DNA of 18,388 nucleotides. Source: JAUPVN01 sp964423475. GTDB lineage: Bacteria > Patescibacteriota > Saccharimonadia > Saccharimonadales > CAIOMD01. The translations under genes were made by a program, and so were the position numbers. Shown here one piece after another: positions 15,222 to 18,388 of the stretch. The notes beneath the pieces were generated by a model. That model made no database searches, had not been told where the DNA came from, and was given only the letters and a program-made list of their open reading frames with translations. The stretch's first letter is position 1; every line of letters begins with the position of its first letter. The stretch is taken from NCBI GenBank assembly GCA_964423475.1, contig CAYRFD010000015.1, forward strand, positions 1 to 18,388, given 5' to 3'.

Positions 15222-15827
15222 ATGCAAAAAATAACAAAAAATAAATTAAAAGTAGGATTAATAAATTTTATTGGTGGTACTGGCTATTTGTTTTGTATGT
15301 TTTTATGGCTTTGGGTTGTTTTATTATATTTTAGTTTTGTAGAAAAATTTATAAATTATATCGCCCCTACAGAGCAAGTTGTAGTAGAGCAGCCAGTTGT
15401 ACAAACAGTTAATAATCAGCCAAGTGCCATAATGAACGTTATGGGTATTATTACAATAGTAATTGTAATTTTATTAACAATATATTTAATTTATAAAATA
15501 CCTACAACAATTGCTAAAACAAGCAAAAATGCTGTTAGGGCAACGGCGGCTACTATAGCCCCAATTGTTATTAAGGCTCAACATAAACCGCAAACACAAA
15601 AAAGTTTTTTAAAATTAACCAGTAGTTTAGTTTTAGTAATTAAAACATTAATAATTGTTGTACCTATTATATTTACTTATATTTATCAATTTGTTGTTAA
15701 ACAACCAGTAGATTATAAAATTGCCATAGCCGTAAGCACGTTTTTTGTATGCGTTGCTGTTCTAATGTTTTTTATACAATATTCACTAGCTTTAATCTTA
15801 AAAATTAACAAAAAAAACCTCTGGTAA
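15222..15827 (+). CDS. Multi-pass membrane protein, unknown
   Basis: The 201 residues match no family I know. Hydrophobic stretches at about 10-42, 72-90, 132-157 and 165-195 imply four membrane segments. Between the first and second is a Val/Gln/Pro-rich stretch (APTEQVVVEQPVVQTVNNQPS) and between the second and third a basic Thr/Ala/Lys-rich loop. No cysteine pattern, catalytic motif or signal cleavage site stands out. It is divergent from the 142-residue membrane protein, the two start sites being 63 bp apart, so they may be coregulated. It ends in TAA ahead of a small palindrome that might terminate it. Confidence 0.7.
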   Translation: MQKITKNKLKVGLINFIGGTGYLFCMFLWLWVVLLYFSFVEKFINYIAPTEQVVVEQPVVQTVNNQPSAIMNVMGIITIVIVILLTIYLIYKIPTTIAKTSKNAVRATAATIAPIVIKAQHKPQTQKSFLKLTSSLVLVIKTLIIVVPIIFTYIYQFVVKQPVDYKIAIAVSTFFVCVAVLMFFIQYSLALILKINKKNLW

Positions 15828-15854
15828 ATATTTATATTTATAATAATTGTTATT

Positions 15855-15866
15855 ATGCCTAGGCAT
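15855..15866. terminator. Perfect 12-bp palindrome, possible weak terminator
   Basis: ATGCCTAGGCAT lies 27 bases after the 201-residue gene and is followed by TTTTG. The stem would be at most 4 pairs with a 4-base loop, so termination is uncertain; a protein-binding site is as likely. Confidence 0.25.
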
Positions 15867-15941
15867 TTTGTATATAAGAATTTAAATATTAAAAATACAT
15901 AGACAATTAATGTAAATAAGAATAGTATTAAAGTACTAAAC

Positions 15942-15947
15942 AAGGGG
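15942..15947 (+). promoter_or_regulatory. Shine-Dalgarno site deciding a GTG start
   Basis: AAGGGG is 6 bases before GTG 15954. The next in-frame ATG (residue 5) lacks a site at proper distance. A possible promoter is TAGACA (15900-15905), 17 bases, TAGTAT (15923-15928). Confidence 0.5.
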
Positions 15948-15953
15948 TTAATT

Positions 15954-16481
15954 GTGAACAGTAAAATGCAAGGTGTAACATCAATTGTAGTGGTGTTAAT
16001 AGTTATAGTAGCGGTTGTTTTAGCTGGTGGGGCTACTTACGCATATATGGACAATAAATCAAAAAATGATACTAAAAATAATAGTTCAAGCACTCAGCAA
16101 GAGCCTGCAAATAATAATAGCTCGTCTAATACCAACACTGCTAGCAACACTAGCCAAACAAGTACACCCACCTGCAGCAGCGCAACCTTACAATCGTTAG
16201 CACAAACTGCTTATCCAGGTGCATACGTAAACCAACCATTATGCGAAAACGGCTACGCCATAGCAGAAATGAATGTGCCTACTCAGCATTTAAACGGATG
16301 GGTAGTATATTACCAGGCTCAAAACAATGCTTGGGTTTATACCAAGGCCGCTCAAATGGGAAATCCTTGTAGTGCAGAATTAATGCCAAGTGGGTTCCCT
16401 GTAAGTTTATGTAACCAATGGCAAACCCAAAACAATAACAACAATAACGGCAATAATAACAATAATAATAACAACAATTAG
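15954..16481 (+). CDS. Membrane-anchored exported protein with four cysteines and poly-Asn tail
   Basis: The 175 residues open with a hydrophobic signal anchor (about 8-31) and a short basic patch, then a low-complexity Asn/Ser/Thr/Gln spacer (about 34-73) typical of wall-spanning linkers. A small globular part (74-157) contains four cysteines, Cys74, 97, 139 and 153, which could form two disulfides outside the membrane; it is rich in Tyr, Trp and Gln. The tail (160-175) is almost pure asparagine with one Gly, encoded by mixed AAC/AAT repeats. No lipobox Cys follows the hydrophobic segment. I recognise no family. Start is GTG with a good Shine-Dalgarno site. Confidence 0.75.
   Translation: MNSKMQGVTSIVVVLIVIVAVVLAGGATYAYMDNKSKNDTKNNSSSTQQEPANNNSSSNTNTASNTSQTSTPTCSSATLQSLAQTAYPGAYVNQPLCENGYAIAEMNVPTQHLNGWVVYYQAQNNAWVYTKAAQMGNPCSAELMPSGFPVSLCNQWQTQNNNNNNGNNNNNNNNN
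16432..16478 (+). repeat. AAC/AAT trinucleotide tract at the 3' end of a gene
   Basis: A run of AAC and AAT codons broken by a single GGC encodes the poly-Asn tail. Codon choice is mixed, so it is an imperfect microsatellite and length change in units of three would keep the frame. Confidence 0.7.
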
Positions 16482-16509
16482 CTAACGTTAAGATTACTTG
16501 TTTTGGTTG

Positions 16510-16713
16510 TTAATTAGTGCCAAGCGGTGGGATACCTTCATGTGGTCTTATACCACTTTCTGGTGCTTTGTCACTAGTAGCATCCTCTACTACGGTACCG
16601 CCTATTATTGCTGCTGCTTCTTTTAGTCGCTCTATACCAAGAAGATAACTTTCTTCTGGTGTAAGCACTGGGTGTGTGCCATCAATAATCGGTAATCCTT
16701 CTTCTCCAGCCAT
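16510..16713 (-). CDS. Small acidic protein, unknown
   Basis: The 67-residue protein is soluble, acidic and without cysteine or tryptophan. Residues about 18-43 (TPEESYLLGIERLKEAAAIIGG) look like one amphipathic helix; both ends are rich in Gly and Pro and probably disordered. I recognise no family. Its reality rests on strong expression signals: TAGGAGGA 9 bases before ATG, and TTGACT-17-TATAGT, the best promoter in the window, which predicts a 36-base leader. It converges on the poly-Asn-tail gene with 28 bases between stops, and is followed by no partner gene, so it is monocistronic. Confidence 0.65.
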   Translation of the reverse strand: MAGEEGLPIIDGTHPVLTPEESYLLGIERLKEAAAIIGGTVVEDATSDKAPESGIRPHEGIPPLGTN

Positions 16714-16755
16714 AACAATAATTCCTCCTAAATACGTTAATTAACTATTATATTT

Positions 16756-16784
16756 ACTATAAAGCCACTATTTATAATAGTCAA
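16756..16784 (-). promoter_or_regulatory. Strong consensus promoter for the 67-residue protein
   Basis: Minus strand TTGACT (16779-16784), 17-base spacer, TATAGT (16756-16761); each hexamer matches consensus at five of six. A second hexamer TATAAT lies at 16747-16752. The Shine-Dalgarno TAGGAGGA is at 16723-16730. Confidence 0.7.
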
Positions 16785-16827
16785 TAACAATTTTGCTATT
16801 TATAAACCTATAGTGCTTAATAGTAAA

Positions 16828-18336
16828 TTATAAACTATTCAACAAGTTATAAATTTTTACCATTGCAAGGGTGTCTAGCGTGTTATATTTTTTCATTTCT
16901 TTAAACATTTTATCTTTATTACTGGTGTTCTTTTTATCTATAACAATTTCAGACCAAATTCTACCAGTAGTTAAGCCATCTTGAATCTCTAGATCTTTAT
17001 AAGATAACTCTGGTATTAAAGCGGGCAGTACATACTTAATAGACGATTTACCCTTAAATTCTTTAATAGCGTACCAGTCTTGCTGAAAGGGTATCTCTAG
17101 GTCAATCATACGTTCATTTATATTATTATAAAAATCAAAATAAGCTTTATTATATTCTGCCATTTCTTTGTTTCTTGCGCTTTCAAAATCTTTATGCCAA
17201 ACAATTACGCTACCCGTGGGGCCAATGGCTTTTTGTAAGGATTCTGTTAGTGGCGTTACAGGGTTTGAATTTTCTGTATGCAGATACATATAATGTTTTA
17301 GCTCTGCTGTAGGAGTATCTAAAACATGCACCGAATATTGAAATACTATTTGCTGATACGGCTTAGTTTTATTATATGGCGGAATAGCTTTTTTGGTAGA
17401 TTCGTAATCTAAGAAATATAGTGGATACTCTAAATCTTTTAAAAATTTTTTGATCTTAGGTTTATTAATTATTGTGCTGTTTTGCTTTGTAACTTGTACT
17501 TGTGTTTTGGCTTTTTTGCCAGTGATTTTTGTTTCTTCTGGTATTTTGGCTATTTCAACAATATTTTGATCTTCCATTGCATATACAACCTCACCATTTC
17601 TGCCAGATAAATCGTAAATGCTATATTCTGGTAGATCGGGCTTTAGTAAACAAAAAATCTCCATCCAGTCTTTTTTGTATTTAGATAGCCCTATATGCCT
17701 TGGCGATATATCCGGCATCTTGGCTAGGCTAATGGTAGCAAGTGCTTTAGGTATCTTTTCTTCTGTAATTGGTTTAAGTGCCTTTACTTCTTTAGTAACA
17801 TTTTCTATGGCAGATAATTTATTTAAATCTAAGAGGCCTTGTTTTATATATTTATTATTTAAATGTATAACGTATATGTTATTAACTTTGTAGCCAAGCC
17901 GTTCTAATACTATTTGCTGAAAAGAAAGATCTGGTATATGTTCTTCTTTAACTTCTGTGGTAGCTTTTATTTCGTAAAGATCAGATGAACCATTATTTGC
18001 TTTATCTATAATATCGCAAATAAATGTTAGGTTACCGCTAATAAACCGGCCCTGAAATATTGTTTTAGTGCCTTTTTGCATCTCGGCGTTAGTCTTAACA
18101 ATTAGTTCATTATAAGACCCATACTTATTTCTATCCCAGCTTAGCCTTACGCCCTTAGGAAACAGTTTTTCTGCATAGGGTTCATAGTTATTGCCTTCAT
18201 CAAACATAGCTTGCAAGTTTGGGCTAGTAGGGGGTAACTTGTCTTTGGCGTTCTTTTTAAGCCATAGCCAGGCCGGATGCTTTAAAAACAGCATATAATC
18301 GCTTTTGCTTAGCTGCATTTGTTTTGTTTCTGCCAT
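16828..18336 (-). CDS. PD-(D/E)XK nuclease fused to DUF2779 DEDD-type exonuclease
   Basis: The 502-residue protein seems to carry two nuclease modules. The N-terminal part has a RecB/Cas4-like core: LSKSDYMLFLKHPAWLWLK opening, Asp108, the YEIKAT motif (Glu122, Lys124), and DLSFQ (Gln140). The C-terminal part from about 305 is DUF2779: FLDYESTKKAIPPY (Asp310, Glu312), PYQQIVFQYSVH, VWHKDFESARN, KSSIKYVLPALIPEL, and YNTLD (Tyr484, Asp488), matching the YxxxD third motif of DEDDy exonucleases; the second acidic position may be Asp383 or Asp412. A 70-residue polar linker joins them. Cas4-like iron-sulphur cysteines are absent. It starts with ATG 11 bases after AGGAG. No CRISPR array or helicase is nearby; a DNA repair or DNA-processing role is inference. 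Confidence 0.82.
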   Translation of the reverse strand: MAETKQMQLSKSDYMLFLKHPAWLWLKKNAKDKLPPTSPNLQAMFDEGNNYEPYAEKLFPKGVRLSWDRNKYGSYNELIVKTNAEMQKGTKTIFQGRFISGNLTFICDIIDKANNGSSDLYEIKATTEVKEEHIPDLSFQQIVLERLGYKVNNIYVIHLNNKYIKQGLLDLNKLSAIENVTKEVKALKPITEEKIPKALATISLAKMPDISPRHIGLSKYKKDWMEIFCLLKPDLPEYSIYDLSGRNGEVVYAMEDQNIVEIAKIPEETKITGKKAKTQVQVTKQNSTIINKPKIKKFLKDLEYPLYFLDYESTKKAIPPYNKTKPYQQIVFQYSVHVLDTPTAELKHYMYLHTENSNPVTPLTESLQKAIGPTGSVIVWHKDFESARNKEMAEYNKAYFDFYNNINERMIDLEIPFQQDWYAIKEFKGKSSIKYVLPALIPELSYKDLEIQDGLTTGRIWSEIVIDKKNTSNKDKMFKEMKKYNTLDTLAMVKIYNLLNSL

Positions 18337-18347
18337 ATACCTATATT

Positions 18348-18363
18348 ACTCCTATAAATTATA
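18348..18363 (-). promoter_or_regulatory. Promoter -10 and Shine-Dalgarno site of the nuclease gene
   Basis: On the minus strand TATAAT (18358-18363) precedes TAGGAG close by, about 11 bases ahead of the ATG. The two elements are so near that the transcript would start at or inside the Shine-Dalgarno region; another promoter may lie past the window edge. Confidence 0.4.
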
Positions 18364-18388
18364 TTTGTTTACACCATAAAAGTGTATT

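Noticed and set aside
15713..15943. 76-codon minus-strand frame after the 201-residue gene
   Set aside because: It overlaps the sense gene's 3' end; its Ile/Phe/Leu-rich sequence is what AT-rich noncoding DNA gives, and no start signals are seen.
1..18388. UGA recoding as Gly or Trp
   Set aside because: No in-frame TGA is needed in any gene, and Gly and Trp positions in conserved motifs all use GGN and TGG, so the standard bacterial code suffices.
1..18388. CRISPR arrays, tRNA, rRNA, insertion sequences, riboswitches
   Set aside because: No regularly spaced repeats, cloverleaf-like sequence, transposase or conserved riboswitch core is visible; intergenic gaps are at most 175 bp. The Cas4-like nuclease is not accompanied by CRISPR genes.

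Overview
The window is a compact, AT-rich piece of bacterial chromosome with genes on both strands, short intergenic gaps (longest 175 bp), and no rRNA, tRNA, CRISPR array or insertion sequence that I can see. The style suggests a small-genome bacterium, most likely a candidate-phyla-radiation/Patescibacteria member, perhaps Saccharibacteria-like. The reasons are divergent but intact housekeeping enzymes, an orphan CheY-like regulator, a DUF4190+PsbP-like protein, a DUF2779 nuclease, and no TGA stop codon in any of 17 genes. This placement is inference; no ribosomal marker is present.

Bases 1-11305 are a de novo purine synthesis block. A plus-strand operon purM(partial)-purL-purD-purN meets purF (minus) tail to tail. 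purF and purB are divergent, and purB and purA converge. PurF, PurD, PurN, PurL and PurM carry PRPP to aminoimidazole ribotide. PurB serves the later SAICAR step and the AMP branch, and PurA starts the AMP branch from IMP. PurE, PurK, PurC and PurH are not in the window; purM runs off the left edge, so more of the operon probably lies there. Several enzymes depart from family consensus: PurF lacks two Fe-S ligand positions, PurA has a changed IMP loop, PurN has a large insertion, and PurD lacks the His of the GGREH motif.

Bases 11395-13752 hold a stand-alone riboflavin kinase domain, a PH-like-domain protein, an orphan receiver-domain response regulator and a TMEM175-family channel. Bases 13840-16713 hold envelope or small proteins of unknown function: a DUF4190/PsbP-like protein, two multi-pass membrane proteins, a membrane-anchored protein with four cysteines and a poly-Asn tail, and a 67-residue acidic protein. 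Bases 16828-18336 encode a two-nuclease fusion (Cas4/RecB-like PD-(D/E)XK plus DUF2779 DEDD-type exonuclease).

The most striking regulatory pattern is that two initiation styles are interleaved. Six genes have a -10 hexamer exactly 6-7 bases before ATG and no Shine-Dalgarno, implying leaderless mRNAs; four of these carry an extended TGn -10. purA is nearly leaderless. Most other genes have clear Shine-Dalgarno sites. The purA/riboflavin kinase divergent promoter also carries a 9-mer repeated three times at exact 40-bp spacing, and the purF/purB divergent promoter holds a perfect inverted repeat that could be an operator.
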